64,000 bases of DNA from Sphaerisporangium sp039871875 (GCF_039871875.1 NZ_JBDPMD010000032.1:38940-102939); one strand, 5' to 3'; shown: positions 1 to 8,547, numbered from the stretch's first letter. Notes: generated by a model from the sequence alone, not told the origin. Made by a program: numbers and translations.

Positions 1-964
1 CGGGCGCCCACGCCTCGACGTCCCCGATGGGGTCGCCCCCGGCCAGGCACACCCCGGCCACGACGCGGTACGACACCGCGGCCTTGCCGCTCGGCGAGAA
101 GACCGCCGCGCGGTCGCGGCGGGTGGCGAAGTAGCCGAGCGAGTCGCGGGCGCCGTAGGTGGCCAGCAGGGCGCGCAGGCGCTCCTCGTCGGCGGGCGGC
201 AGCTCGGCCCTCACCCGCTGCGAGCGGAACAGCACGGCGAACGCGGCGAGCACCGCGACGGCGCTCAGCAGGCCGATGACCAGGTCCACCCAGGACGGCG
301 GGCGCCCGGCCCGCTGCGCGTCGAACGTCGCGGCCCCGCCGAGCGCCCGCTCCAGCACCCAGGCCAGGTGGTGCTCGCCGCGCAGCGTCCCGGGGAACAG
401 GGTGACCAGGCCGTAGCCCACCGCGGCCGACAGGGCGAGCAGCCCCCCGAGGGTGGCGAGGGCCTGGCGGAAGGAGGCCTTGCGGGTGGGGGCGAAGAAC
501 TCGTCGGCGGTGGCGATCAGCACGCCGAGCGCGGCGGCGGCCACGGCGAGGTTCACCTGCGAGGCGACCACCTGGCCGGTCAGCCCGAACTCCTCCACGA
601 GGTCCGGCATCAGCGAGGCCGACAGCACCACCGCGAGGTCGCCCAGCACCAGCAGGGCCACCACGGCCGCCGCCACCCGGTGGGCGGCGCGTTTGCGGCG
701 GGCGAGCGCCCCGGCGAGGATGGCGAGGAACACGGCGTACCCCAGGTTGGGCGCGACCGGGAAGACGGCCGTCTCGACCACGAAGGTCACCGGCCGCAGC
801 AGGTTCCGCAGGGGCGGGACGAGCGCGATGGCCGCCGAGTACAGCGCCGCCAGCGCCATGGCGACCGACAGCGCGCGCGGGACCAGCGCCCGCACCCGCC
901 CGCCGTCCCCCGCCGGGCGGGCCGCCCCGGCCGCGGCGGCGCGGCCCTGTTCGGTGACTGCCAC
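1..964 (-). CDS. Lysyl-phosphatidylglycerol synthase-like membrane protein (LysX/MprF type), 3' end cut off by the window
   Basis: Translating the minus strand from a GTG at 964 gives 321 residues that stay open to the window edge. A GGGGGAG ribosome site lies 7 nt upstream. Several hydrophobic segments fill about residues 30-250. The last 50 residues contain DSLGYFATRRDRAAVFSPSG and a GGDPIGDVEAW stretch, which mark the start of the DUF2156 lysyltransferase domain of LysX/MprF proteins. Such enzymes move lysine from Lys-tRNA to phosphatidylglycerol and lower the negative charge of the membrane. Without the C-terminus I cannot say whether a lysyl-tRNA synthetase domain is fused, as in LysX. 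The neighbouring psp genes also act at the envelope. Confidence 0.8.
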   Translation of the reverse strand, partial: MAVTEQGRAAAAGAARPAGDGGRVRALVPRALSVAMALAALYSAAIALVPPLRNLLRPVTFVVETAVFPVAPNLGYAVFLAILAGALARRKRAAHRVAAAVVALLVLGDLAVVLSASLMPDLVEEFGLTGQVVASQVNLAVAAAALGVLIATADEFFAPTRKASFRQALATLGGLLALSAAVGYGLVTLFPGTLRGEHHLAWVLERALGGAATFDAQRAGRPPSWVDLVIGLLSAVAVLAAFAVLFRSQRVRAELPPADEERLRALLATYGARDSLGYFATRRDRAAVFSPSGKAAVSYRVVAGVCLAGGDPIGDVEAWAP

Positions 965-1106
965 GCCGTCTCCCCCGCGATGGCCGTTCGTCAGTGATCG
1001 TCGGGTCGTATACCCGGCTGTTCACCTGCTTAGGGCCACATGGGGGTGACTGATCGCTTTGGGTACGGTAAGCAGAGGCCGGTGAAGAACGCCGGAAAGC
1101 GGCGGA

Positions 1107-1667
1107 TCACAGGCCGGGCGCGCCCCACACCGGGAACCACCGCGACAGGTCGTCCTCGACCGGCAGCTCGCCGGACAGGACGCCACGCACCTGCAGCTCC
1201 AGGGCGTTGTCCCGCCGCTCGCCCGCCAGCGGGGCGAACGGGTAGAAGGTGCCGCGCTTGTAGAGGTACACGACGGCGAGGCGCTCCCCGCCGGGGCCGG
1301 CGAAGGTCACCAGCGAGCACAGCAGCGACGGCCCGAACCCGGCGCCCTCCAGCGAGGAGTTGACGCCGTGCAGGTCCGTGACCAGCGCGGCGACGTCGTC
1401 GGCGGGGCGGCGCAGCAACAGCCACGTGTAGCCGTAGGCGTCGCGGGTGCGCTCCACGTCCACGTCGCCGAGCAGCTCGGTCACGTCCTGCTCCAGGCTC
1501 GCGAACGCGCCGCCCTCGGCGGGGCGGAAACAGACCGAGCCGGTGCCCGTGGGGACGAAGCCGGTGGCGGCCTGGAGCGTCACGGCCGCGGACGGCAGCG
1601 CGAACAGGGCGTCGAGGTTGGCCTTGGCGGGTTTGCCCCGGCCGAGCAGCGCGTCCAGCCAGCCCAC
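1107..1667 (-). CDS. pspAB: PspA-associated protein PspAB
   Basis: This 186-residue protein is the last gene of the pspA-pspAA-htpX-pspAB operon. I chose the GTG at 1667, giving an N-terminus GWLDALLGRGKP; only one base separates it from the htpX stop. It resembles PspAB, a soluble actinobacterial partner of PspA, recognised from its sequence pattern (GWLDALLGR start, YTWLLLRRP, LLCSLVTF, YLYKRGTFYPFAP) and from gene order. Its molecular role is not known to me. The tight spacing suggests translational coupling to htpX. Confidence in the family is good because all four members occur together. Confidence 0.8.
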   Translation of the reverse strand: MGWLDALLGRGKPAKANLDALFALPSAAVTLQAATGFVPTGTGSVCFRPAEGGAFASLEQDVTELLGDVDVERTRDAYGYTWLLLRRPADDVAALVTDLHGVNSSLEGAGFGPSLLCSLVTFAGPGGERLAVVYLYKRGTFYPFAPLAGERRDNALELQVRGVLSGELPVEDDLSRWFPVWGAPGL

Positions 1668-1668
1668 G

Positions 1669-2583
1669 TCACACCCCGCCGCGGCCGAGCTGGGCGGAGA
1701 TGCGGCTGAGCTGCTCAAGGCGCCGCTCCAGCGGCGGGTGGGTGGCGAACAGCGTGGCGAGGCCCTGGCCCGCGCCGCGGCCCGACAGCGCCGGCGCGAA
1801 GAAGAAGGCGTTGAACGGCTGCGCCTCGCGCAGGTCCCTGGTCGGGATGCGCGCGATCTCGCCGCTCACCTTCACCAGGGCGCTGGCCAGGGCCGACGGC
1901 CGCTGGGTGAGCAGCGCCCCCGCCCGGTCGGCCGACAGCTCGCGGTAACGGGACAGGGCACGGGTGAGCAGGAAGCTGATCGCGTACACGACGATCGATA
2001 CCAGCATGATGATCAGGCCGATCGGTGGGCCGTTGTTGTTGCCACGGTCGCGGCCGAGGCCGCTGTAGAGCGCGAAGCGCGTCATCAGGCCCGCGACGAT
2101 GCCGAGGAACGAGGCGATGGTCATGACGGCGACGTCCCGGTGCGCGACGTGGGACATCTCGTGGGCGACGACGCCCTCCAGCTCCGCAGGGTCCAGCCGC
2201 CGCAGCAGGCCGGTGGTCACGCAGACCACGGAGTGCTTCTGGTCGCGGCCGGTGGCGAAGGCGTTGGGGACGTCGCTGTCGGCGATCGCCACCCGCGGCT
2301 TCGGCGTGTTCCCCATCGCGCACAGGCGGTCGATGAGGCCGTGGAGCTCGGGTGCCTCCTGCGGGGAGACCTCACGCCCGTGCATCGCGAACAATGCGAT
2401 CTTGTCGGACAGGAAGTACTGGACCAGCAGGAGGCCGCCGGCGAGAACGAGCACCACGACCGCCTGCACGCCGAGAGCGAGCAGGACGCCCACGAACACG
2501 ACGTACAGCAGCCCCAGCAGGAACATGGTCACGACCATGCGTACGGTCAGACCCCGGTCGGGGGCGAACCGGGTTTGCGTCAT
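1669..2583 (-). CDS. htpX: Zinc metalloprotease HtpX (M48 family)
   Basis: This 304-residue membrane protease has two N-terminal transmembrane helices (about residues 15-55), the zinc site HEMSH near residue 141 with a downstream ELSADRAG supplying the third ligand, and two more hydrophobic segments (about 155-215). HtpX degrades misfolded membrane proteins. It lies between pspAA and pspAB, fitting a membrane-stress operon. A -10-like hexamer TAGTTT overlaps the pspAA stop codon and ends 6 nt before the htpX ATG, so htpX may also be made from its own leaderless transcript. No ribosome binding site is seen in that gap. Confidence 0.93.
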   Translation of the reverse strand: MTQTRFAPDRGLTVRMVVTMFLLGLLYVVFVGVLLALGVQAVVVLVLAGGLLLVQYFLSDKIALFAMHGREVSPQEAPELHGLIDRLCAMGNTPKPRVAIADSDVPNAFATGRDQKHSVVCVTTGLLRRLDPAELEGVVAHEMSHVAHRDVAVMTIASFLGIVAGLMTRFALYSGLGRDRGNNNGPPIGLIIMLVSIVVYAISFLLTRALSRYRELSADRAGALLTQRPSALASALVKVSGEIARIPTRDLREAQPFNAFFFAPALSGRGAGQGLATLFATHPPLERRLEQLSRISAQLGRGGV

Positions 2584-2589
2584 ATGTCC

Positions 2590-2595
2590 AAACTA
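2590..2595 (-). promoter_or_regulatory. Leaderless-type -10 (TAGTTT) for htpX
   Basis: The hexamer shares its TAG with the pspAA stop codon and ends 6 nt before the htpX ATG. This would give htpX an internal promoter within the psp operon. Confidence 0.4.
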
Positions 2596-2871
2596 ACCCG
2601 GAATCAGCCCCGAATCGCCGAGCATGTCCCTAACTTCGTCGATCGAAGCGTCAGCCGGCGGCAAAATCAGCTCCGACGGCTCCAGTGCGTCATCAGGCAG
2701 AGGCTTGCCGATCTGACGCACCTTGTCCAGCAGCGCGTGCAGCTTGGAGCGGAACTGCGTCTCGTCGTCGGTCTCGATGGCCGCTTCCAGCTCGCCGTCC
2801 AGCAGGTTGAGGACGTCGATGTCGCCCTCGGCGATCTGGACCTGGCCCTCGCCCATGATGCGGATGATCAC
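2593..2871 (-). CDS. pspAA: PspA-associated protein PspAA
   Basis: This acidic 92-residue protein begins at a GTG that overlaps the pspA stop codon (GTGA), so translation is probably coupled. Its start IIRIMGEGQVQI and the LNLLDGELEAAIE segment match PspAA proteins, small partners of PspA in actinobacteria and cyanobacteria. No membrane segment or catalytic motif is visible. It probably tunes PspA assembly, which is inference from family and operon. Confidence 0.85.
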   Translation of the reverse strand: MIIRIMGEGQVQIAEGDIDVLNLLDGELEAAIETDDETQFRSKLHALLDKVRQIGKPLPDDALEPSELILPPADASIDEVRDMLGDSGLIPG

Positions 2872-3704
2872 AAGCCCTCCCCCGGGCGTGGGTACTGCTG
2901 CGTCGGGCCGCCCTGCGGAGCCTGCTGCTGCGGGGGGTACTGCTGCTGCGGGGCGTGCTGCTGCGCGGGCTGGCCGGGCTCGATGGCGTCCCTCGGGGCG
3001 GGGCCCTGGCCGAGCTCGGCCTTCATGCGGGCGAGCTCCAGCTCGACGTCGCTGCCGCCGCCCATGCGGTCCAGCTCGGCCTGGATGTCGTCGCCGCGCT
3101 GGCCGCTGAAGTCGTCGAGCGCGCCGCTCGCGAGCAGCTCGTCGATGGCGCCCGCACGGGCCTGCATCTGCGCCGTCTTGTCCTCGGCACGCTGGATGGC
3201 GAGGCCGACGTCGCCCATCTCCTCGGAGATGCCGGAGAACGCCTCGTTGATGCGGGTCTGCGCCTCGGCGGCGGTGTACGTGGCCTTGATGGTCTCCTTG
3301 CGGTGGCGGAAGGAGTCGACCTTGGCCTGCAGCCGCTGGCTGGCGAGGGTGAGCTTCTCCTCCTCACCCTGCAGGTTGTTGTGCTGCACCTGCAGCTCGG
3401 CGATCTGGCCCTGCAGCGCCGAACGGCGGCTCAGCGCCTCACGGGCCAGGTCCTCACGGCCCACGCCGAGAGCCTTGCGCCCCTGGTCCTCAAGCTTCTT
3501 CGACTGCTGCTGGATCTGGTTGATCTGCAGCTCCACCCGCTTTCGCGAGGTGGCGACGTCGGCCACACCCCGGCGGACCTTCTGCAGAAGCTCGAGCTGC
3601 CGCTGATAGGAATAGTCCAGGGTCTCGCGCGGATCCTCCATCTTGTCCAAGGCTTTGTTGGCCTTGGACCTGAAGATCATGGAAAGTCTCTTCATCACGC
3701 TCAT
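2868..3704 (-). CDS. pspA: Phage shock protein A / IM30 (PspA)
   Basis: This 278-residue protein is mostly charged coiled coil (about residues 10-215) followed by a Gln/Pro-rich tail (about 230-278). The N-terminus MKRLSMIFRSKANKALDKMEDP is the PspA/Vipp1 amphipathic helix and hairpin. PspA forms ESCRT-III-like scaffolds on the inner face of stressed membranes. It is the first gene of the pspA-pspAA-htpX-pspAB operon. The start may be ATG 3704 or, closer to family length, ATG 3695. The Q/P-rich tail is longer than in enterobacterial PspA and is typical of actinomycetes. Confidence 0.93.
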   Translation of the reverse strand: MSVMKRLSMIFRSKANKALDKMEDPRETLDYSYQRQLELLQKVRRGVADVATSRKRVELQINQIQQQSKKLEDQGRKALGVGREDLAREALSRRSALQGQIAELQVQHNNLQGEEEKLTLASQRLQAKVDSFRHRKETIKATYTAAEAQTRINEAFSGISEEMGDVGLAIQRAEDKTAQMQARAGAIDELLASGALDDFSGQRGDDIQAELDRMGGGSDVELELARMKAELGQGPAPRDAIEPGQPAQQHAPQQQYPPQQQAPQGGPTQQYPRPGEGL

Positions 3705-3925
3705 GCGCGTTGGCCGTCCCCTTCTTAGGTAGTGCTATGCCTATGTTCCCGCACGCAGCGACGCTCGCCGGCCGTATGCTCGCTGCGCAGGCATCCATGC
3801 TCCCTCGCGCCGACGCGCGACTCCATAGGCTGCCCGCTCATGCCCGGCCCCCGATTATCGCGGCAAAGTCGCCTACGTCCACCCTACGCATAACGCACGA
3901 GGGCGTCATTAAGTTGCACCGCCGG

Positions 3926-3931
3926 TAGGCT
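3926..3931 (+). promoter_or_regulatory. Leaderless-type -10 (TAGGCT) for the DUF3043 gene
   Basis: The hexamer ends 6 nt before the GTG at 3938, and no Shine-Dalgarno sequence lies between. Confidence 0.5.
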
Positions 3932-3937
3932 GACGTC

Positions 3938-4561
3938 GTGTTCCGACGTCGTAATCAAGCCCCCGCGGATGACGCCCCCGCCGCGTCCACGGAGTCATCG
4001 GCCAAGACCGCGGGCAAGGGGCGCCCCACCCCCAAGCGCAAGGACTCCGAGAGCCGGCGCCGGTCCCCGGTGACCGCCCCCTCCAACCGCAAAGAGGCCT
4101 ACAAGCAGATGCGCGAGCGCCAGGCGGCCGAGCGTGTGCGCGCCCGTGAGGGCATGATGCGCGGCGACGAGCGCTACCTGCCCGCGCGCGACCGCGGCGC
4201 GGCCCGCAGGTTCGCCCGCGACTGGGTGGACTCCCGGCGCACGATCAGCCAGTACTTCCTGCCGTTCTCGCTGGCCCTGCTGCTCGTGCTGTGGACGGTC
4301 CCCATGCTCTTCGGGCAGGCCGGCATCGTGCTGTACTCCTACGCCATCACCTTCCTGTGGCCGCTGATGATCATCCTGGTGGTCGTCAGCTCCATCCTGG
4401 TGTCGCAACGGGTGCGCAAGGAGGTCGCCGCGAAGCTGCCCGGCGAGAACCTCAAGGGCGTCGGCTTCTACGCGGCCATGCGCGCGCTGCAGATCCGGCG
4501 GCTGCGCTTCCCGCCGCCCACCTTGCTGCCGGGCGGCAAGCCGGTCCCGCCGAAGCGGTGA
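3938..4561 (+). CDS. DUF3043 domain membrane protein
   Basis: This 207-residue protein has a basic, Lys/Arg-rich N-terminal half (NRKEAYKQMRERQAAERVRA, RDRGAARRFARDWVDSRRTI) and then two transmembrane helices (about residues 108-155) and a short cytosolic tail. This layout and the RDYVDSRR-like motif are those of DUF3043 proteins, found across actinobacteria with unknown function. The GTG start follows a -10 hexamer by 6 nt, so the message is probably leaderless. It is oriented away from the psp operon. Confidence 0.85.
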   Translation: MFRRRNQAPADDAPAASTESSAKTAGKGRPTPKRKDSESRRRSPVTAPSNRKEAYKQMRERQAAERVRAREGMMRGDERYLPARDRGAARRFARDWVDSRRTISQYFLPFSLALLLVLWTVPMLFGQAGIVLYSYAITFLWPLMIILVVVSSILVSQRVRKEVAAKLPGENLKGVGFYAAMRALQIRRLRFPPPTLLPGGKPVPPKR

Positions 4562-4633
4562 GCCGCCTCCCGTCCACCTGGTCCCGCCGGGTGGACGGGG
4601 GACCTCCCCGGGGTCGTCCCGCACGGGAGGTTT

Positions 4634-5644
4634 ATGGTCATGGGCATGGAATTCCGCCATCTCGGCCGCAGCGGTCTCAAGGTCAGCGAGATCAGCTACG
4701 GCAACTGGATCACCCACGGCTCCCAGGTCGAGGAGGACGCCGCCAAGGCGTGCGTCGCCGCCGCGCTCGACGAGGGGATCACGACGTTCGACACCGCCGA
4801 CGTGTACGCCGGCACCCGGGCCGAGGAGGTTCTCGGCCGCGCGCTCGAGGGGCAGCGGCGCGAGTCGCTGGAGATCTTCACCAAGGTCTACTGGCCGACC
4901 GGCCCCGGCGTGAACGACCGCGGCCTGTCGCGCAAGCACATCACCGAGTCGATCCACGGCTCGCTGCGCCGCCTTCGGACCGACTACGTGGACCTGTACC
5001 AGGCGCACCGGTTCGACTACGAGACGCCCCTTGAGGAGACCCTCAAGACGTTCGACGACCTGGTCCGGCAGGGCAAGGTCCTCTACATCGGCGTCTCGGA
5101 GTGGAAGGCCTCGCAGATCGCCGAGGCGCTGCGCATCGCCGACCAGATGGGCTTCGACCGCCTGGTCTCCAACCAGCCGCAGTACTCCATGTTGTGGCGG
5201 GTCATCGAGGGCGAGATCGTGCCGCTGTGCGAGCAGGAAGGCGTCGGGCAGATCGTCTGGTCGCCGATCGCGCAGGGCGTGCTCACCGGGAAGTACCAGC
5301 CCGGCCAGGCGCCGCCCGAGGGCTCCCGCGCCACCGACCCCACCGGCGCCAACATGATCAGCCGTTTCATGCGCGACGACGTGCTGTCCGCCGTCCAGGA
5401 CCTCAAACCCGTCGCCGCCGACCTCGGGCTCAGCATGGCGCAGCTCGCGGTGGCCTGGGTGCTGCAGAACCCCAACGTGTCGAGCGCCATCATCGGGGCC
5501 TCCAAGCCCGAGCAGGTGCGCGACAACGTCAAGGCCGCGGGCATGAAGCTGGACGCCGACGTGATGGCCAGAATCGACGAGACGCTCGGCTCGGTGATCG
5601 AGCGCGACCCGTCGCGCACCGAAAGCCCTAATCCCCGGCCATAG
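4634..5644 (+). CDS. Aldo/keto reductase
   Basis: This 336-residue NADPH-dependent oxidoreductase has the aldo/keto reductase tetrad: Asp and Tyr in FDTADVYAG, Lys in EIFTKVYW and His in YQAHRFD. The QYSMLWR segment and C-terminal IIGASKPEQVRDNVKA are typical of the AKR subfamily related to potassium-channel beta subunits. The substrate is unknown. Three in-frame ATGs (4634, 4640, 4646) lie close together. The GGGAGG site at 4624 best serves one of the first two, while family alignments usually begin at MEFRHLGRSG (4646). Confidence 0.92.
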   Translation: MVMGMEFRHLGRSGLKVSEISYGNWITHGSQVEEDAAKACVAAALDEGITTFDTADVYAGTRAEEVLGRALEGQRRESLEIFTKVYWPTGPGVNDRGLSRKHITESIHGSLRRLRTDYVDLYQAHRFDYETPLEETLKTFDDLVRQGKVLYIGVSEWKASQIAEALRIADQMGFDRLVSNQPQYSMLWRVIEGEIVPLCEQEGVGQIVWSPIAQGVLTGKYQPGQAPPEGSRATDPTGANMISRFMRDDVLSAVQDLKPVAADLGLSMAQLAVAWVLQNPNVSSAIIGASKPEQVRDNVKAAGMKLDADVMARIDETLGSVIERDPSRTESPNPRP

Positions 5645-5754
5645 GCAGTAAATGCCCTTATCCGGGGTAAAGGCGGGACCGTAAGGTCACCGGCGACCGG
5701 GGCCCTTCGTATTTGGCGTCACACGCGCATCAACCGGCACGGAGGGCCCCGCCG

Positions 5755-5961
5755 TCACTCCACACGCAGGGACATCGCCTTGTACTCGACCTTGTCCCCG
5801 TCCAGCAGCGAGACCTGCTCGACCCCGGAATTGAGCAGCACTTTCCAGTTTTCCCCGAGCCACGACTCGGCGTCCGCCTGGCTGGGAAACACCTCCCGCG
5901 GAAGCGGCCCTTCGGTGACCTCACCGCCATTGGCATTTTCATATCGCCATCGCCAACTCAT
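5755..5961 (-). CDS. Small conserved actinobacterial protein (68 aa)
   Basis: The ATG at 5961 is preceded by AAGGAG at 8-nt spacing. The product, starting MSWRWRYENANGG, contains PSQADAESWLGENWKVLL and ends in a LLDGD segment. It resembles a small hypothetical protein common in actinomycetes, with no known function, membrane segment or catalytic motif. It is transcribed divergently from the proline-rich ORF at 6113. Confidence 0.75.
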   Translation of the reverse strand: MSWRWRYENANGGEVTEGPLPREVFPSQADAESWLGENWKVLLNSGVEQVSLLDGDKVEYKAMSLRVE

Positions 5962-6112
5962 GCCATACGCTCCTTTTCGCGGGGTTCGCCGATCGCCTCC
6001 CGAGGCTGTGCAGACCCTATCTCCTGGGAGTGTCCCGCAGATCTTGCCGTGGGGGCGCGCGGACCCCTCAGGAGGCCCCACCCGCCCTCCGGACAAGCAA
6101 GGAGCCCACCCC

Positions 6113-6577
6113 ATGCCGCCTGACACCACCCCGGCACGGGTCCCCGCTCACCCCACGTCCCCCTCGGCACAAGTACCCGCTCCGCCCACGGCCACCACCC
6201 CGGCACCGGCGCCCGTTGGGCCCACGGCCTTCGCCTCCGCAGAGGTGCCCGCTTTGCCCACGGCCACCACCCCGGCACCGGCGCCCGCTTTGCCCACGGC
6301 CACCGCCCCGGCACCGGCGCCCGCTTTGCCCACGGCCACCGCCCCGGCACCGGCGCGCGTTCGCCCCACGGCCACCGTCCCGGCACAGATGCCCGCTCGT
6401 CCCGCGGTCGCCACCCCGCGCACCTCCGCCCCTGCCGTGCCGTCGTACCCGGCCGGTGTCCCGCGCACCGCCGATTCCCCGCCGTGCACGCGTGGCGTGT
6501 CGCGGGCCGGTGACGGCCGGCGAGCGGGCGCTGCTCTCGCGGCGGCCGTGTCCCTCCACCCGGCCGGGGCGCGGTGA
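6113..6577 (+). CDS. Proline/alanine/threonine-rich repeat ORF overlapping cobU
   Basis: The ATG at 6113 has an AAGGAG site at good spacing, and the stop overlaps the cobU GTG as GTGA, the usual sign of translational coupling. The 154-residue product is almost entirely Pro, Ala and Thr, with a 12-residue unit (such as PTATTPAPAPAL) repeated six times. There is no signal peptide or known domain. Other frames are also open through the repeat and third-position G/C is only moderate, so coding is not certain. If real, it may be a flexible linker-like protein or just a translated leader that delivers ribosomes to cobU. Confidence 0.4.
   Translation: MPPDTTPARVPAHPTSPSAQVPAPPTATTPAPAPVGPTAFASAEVPALPTATTPAPAPALPTATAPAPAPALPTATAPAPARVRPTATVPAQMPARPAVATPRTSAPAVPSYPAGVPRTADSPPCTRGVSRAGDGRRAGAALAAAVSLHPAGAR
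6185..6400 (+). repeat. Six tandem 36-bp units
   Basis: Six consecutive 36-bp copies start at 6185, 6221, 6257, 6293, 6329 and 6365. The third and fourth are nearly identical, and the second and last have diverged most. The unit length is a multiple of three, so the reading frame of the overlapping ORF is kept. Confidence 0.85.
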
Positions 6578-7680
6578 AGGTCCTGCTCTCCGGGACGGCG
6601 GGGCCCTTCGGCTGGCCCGAGCCCGCCTGCGGGTGTGTCTCCTGCTCCCGGCTCTCCCCCGGCCACCGTCTGCCCACGTCCATCGTGCTCGACGACATGG
6701 TGCGGCTGGCGCCCCCGGCGGGGCTGCCGCTGGCGCAGCCCGCCTCGCTGCCGAAGGGGTACCGCATGACGGTCACCCCGGACGGGCACGCGGTCAGCGG
6801 GCCCGACCGCGGGCGCGTGCTGCACGCCGTCGCCCCCGAGGACGAAGACAGGGGCGACCCCTCACCGAGCTGGGCCGAGGACGCCTACGACCTCGTGCTC
6901 ATCGACCTGCTGGACCGGCCGCAACGGCTCGGCGACCTGCGGCGCCGCGGCCTGGTCACCGCGCGGACGCAGGTGGTGGCCGTCCACCTGGACCACCGCC
7001 TGCCGTCGGAAGCCGAGCTCGGGCGGCGCCTGGCGTTCTGGGGCGCGCACGCCGTGGAGGACGGCACCATCCTCGACACCCGGCACCTCCCCCCGCCCCG
7101 CCCGGCCCCGCCGCGCCGCACCCTGATCCTCGGCGGCGCCCGCTCCGGCAAGTCCGCCGAGGCCGAGCTGCGGCTCATCACCGAGCCCGACGTCACCTAC
7201 GTCGCCACCGGCCCCACCGGCCGCCGCGACCCCGACTGGCTGGCCCGCGTCCACGCCCACCAGCGTCGCCGCCCCCCGTACTGGACCACGATCGAGACCA
7301 CCGAACTCGCCACCCTGCTCAGGACCGCCACCGGCCCCCTCCTCATCGACGGCATAGGAACGTGGCTGACGGCCGTCTTCGACGGCTGCGGCGCCTGGGG
7401 CGACCCCGCCCACGACCGCCCCCGCGGCCGCAAACCGGGCCGCTTCGGCACCGCCCTCGACGCCGTCGCCGCCCGCTGCGACGACCTGATCGCCGCCTGG
7501 CGCCAGACCCGCGCCCAAGTGGTCGCCGTGAGCGACGAGGTGGGCCTGAGCGTCGTCCCCGCCACCGCCAGCGGCCGCGTCTTCCGCGACGCCCTCGGCC
7601 GCCTCAACCAACGCCTGACCGCCGAATCCGAACAGACCACCTTCGTGCTGGCCGGCCGCCCCATCCCCCTCCCCGTCTGA
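6574..7680 (+). CDS. cobU: Adenosylcobinamide kinase / adenosylcobinamide-phosphate guanylyltransferase with an N-terminal metallo-hydrolase-like region
   Basis: The C-terminal half (about residues 185-368) is CobU. It has the P-loop GGARSGKSAEAE, the HQRRRP stretch that carries the guanylylated histidine in the family, and VAVSDEVGLSVVP. CobU phosphorylates adenosylcobinamide and adds GMP during late cobalamin assembly. The first 185 residues resemble a decayed PhnP/metallo-beta-lactamase-like domain with a CGCVSC cysteine cluster; the usual HxHxDH metal motif is not seen. Long CobU forms of this kind occur in actinomycetes. cobS follows 96 bp downstream and performs the next step. Confidence 0.87.
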   Translation: MKVLLSGTAGPFGWPEPACGCVSCSRLSPGHRLPTSIVLDDMVRLAPPAGLPLAQPASLPKGYRMTVTPDGHAVSGPDRGRVLHAVAPEDEDRGDPSPSWAEDAYDLVLIDLLDRPQRLGDLRRRGLVTARTQVVAVHLDHRLPSEAELGRRLAFWGAHAVEDGTILDTRHLPPPRPAPPRRTLILGGARSGKSAEAELRLITEPDVTYVATGPTGRRDPDWLARVHAHQRRRPPYWTTIETTELATLLRTATGPLLIDGIGTWLTAVFDGCGAWGDPAHDRPRGRKPGRFGTALDAVAARCDDLIAAWRQTRAQVVAVSDEVGLSVVPATASGRVFRDALGRLNQRLTAESEQTTFVLAGRPIPLPV

Positions 7681-7764
7681 CCCGCTCCCCACGGGGGCGG
7701 CAAATCCGGCGCCGCCGTGCGGCGGCCGGGTGGGACGGGGCGCGCGGCGAGCGCGGGGAGGCGT

Positions 7765-7770
7765 GATACT
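7765..7770 (+). promoter_or_regulatory. Possible leaderless-type -10 (GATACT) for cobS
   Basis: The hexamer ends 6 nt before the GTG at 7777. It is a weaker match than others in the window, and GGGGAGG at 7755 could act at a longer spacing instead. Confidence 0.3.
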
Positions 7771-7776
7771 TGGGGC

Positions 7777-8547
7777 GTGACGACCTCCCCTGCCGCGGAG
7801 CGGCCGGTGGCCGAAGGGTTACGGCTGGCGGCCGGGACGTTGACCATCTGGCCTGTGGGGGCGCCGCAGGTCGATCGGGCCACGACCTCGTGGGCGATGA
7901 CGCTGGCGCCGGTGGTGGGGCTCGCGCTGGGGGTCGTCGCGGCGGGGGTCATGGCGGTCGCGGGGCTGGTGACGGGGGGGCTCCTCGCGGCGGCGCTCGG
8001 GGTGGGAGTGCTGGCGGTGCTCACCCGGGGACTGCATCTGGACGGGCTGGCGGACCTGGCGGACGGGCTGGGCAGCGGTAAGGCCGCCCCCCAGGCGCTG
8101 GAGATCATGAAAAGGTCGGACATCGGGCCGTTCGGGGTGATGGCGCTGGTGTTCACGGTGCTGGTCCAGGTGACGGCGACCGCCGAGGCCGGGGCGGTGG
8201 CGCTGGTGGTGGCGTGCGTCACAGGGCGGCTGGCGGTGACGTGGGCCTGCGCGGCGGGGGTGCCGGCGGCGCGGCCCGAAGGGCTCGGGGCCATGGTCGC
8301 GGGGGCCGTGCGGCGCAGTGACGCGATCATCGTGACGATCGCGGCGGCGGTGGCCGCGTTGCTCACGGGGGTGGCGACCGGCGTCCCCGTGGCGTACGTG
8401 CTCGCGATGGCCGCGGGGCTCGGAGCGGCCTGGCTGGTGCAGACGCACGCCGTGCGGCGGCTCGGCGGCATCACCGGGGACGTGCTCGGGGCCCTCGTCG
8501 AGACCGCCACGGCGGTCGCGCTGGTCGTGTGCGCCGCGCTGATCTGA
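7777..8547 (+). CDS. cobS: Adenosylcobinamide-GDP ribazoletransferase (cobalamin synthase)
   Basis: This 256-residue polytopic membrane protein has the CobS signature TRGLHLDGLADLADGLGSG near residues 84-102, with two acidic metal-binding stretches, then KRSDIGPFGVMAL. It joins adenosylcobinamide-GDP to alpha-ribazole, the last assembly step of adenosylcobalamin. It follows cobU, which supplies the GDP-activated substrate. I chose the GTG at 7777; an upstream in-frame start at 7717 would add a non-conserved basic stretch. Confidence 0.93.
   Translation: MTTSPAAERPVAEGLRLAAGTLTIWPVGAPQVDRATTSWAMTLAPVVGLALGVVAAGVMAVAGLVTGGLLAAALGVGVLAVLTRGLHLDGLADLADGLGSGKAAPQALEIMKRSDIGPFGVMALVFTVLVQVTATAEAGAVALVVACVTGRLAVTWACAAGVPAARPEGLGAMVAGAVRRSDAIIVTIAAAVAALLTGVATGVPVAYVLAMAAGLGAAWLVQTHAVRRLGGITGDVLGALVETATAVALVVCAALI

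Noticed and set aside
5645..6573. Cobalamin riboswitch upstream of cobU
   Set aside because: I looked for the B12-box and flanking conserved segments and found none. The space is filled by the small minus gene and the repeat ORF.
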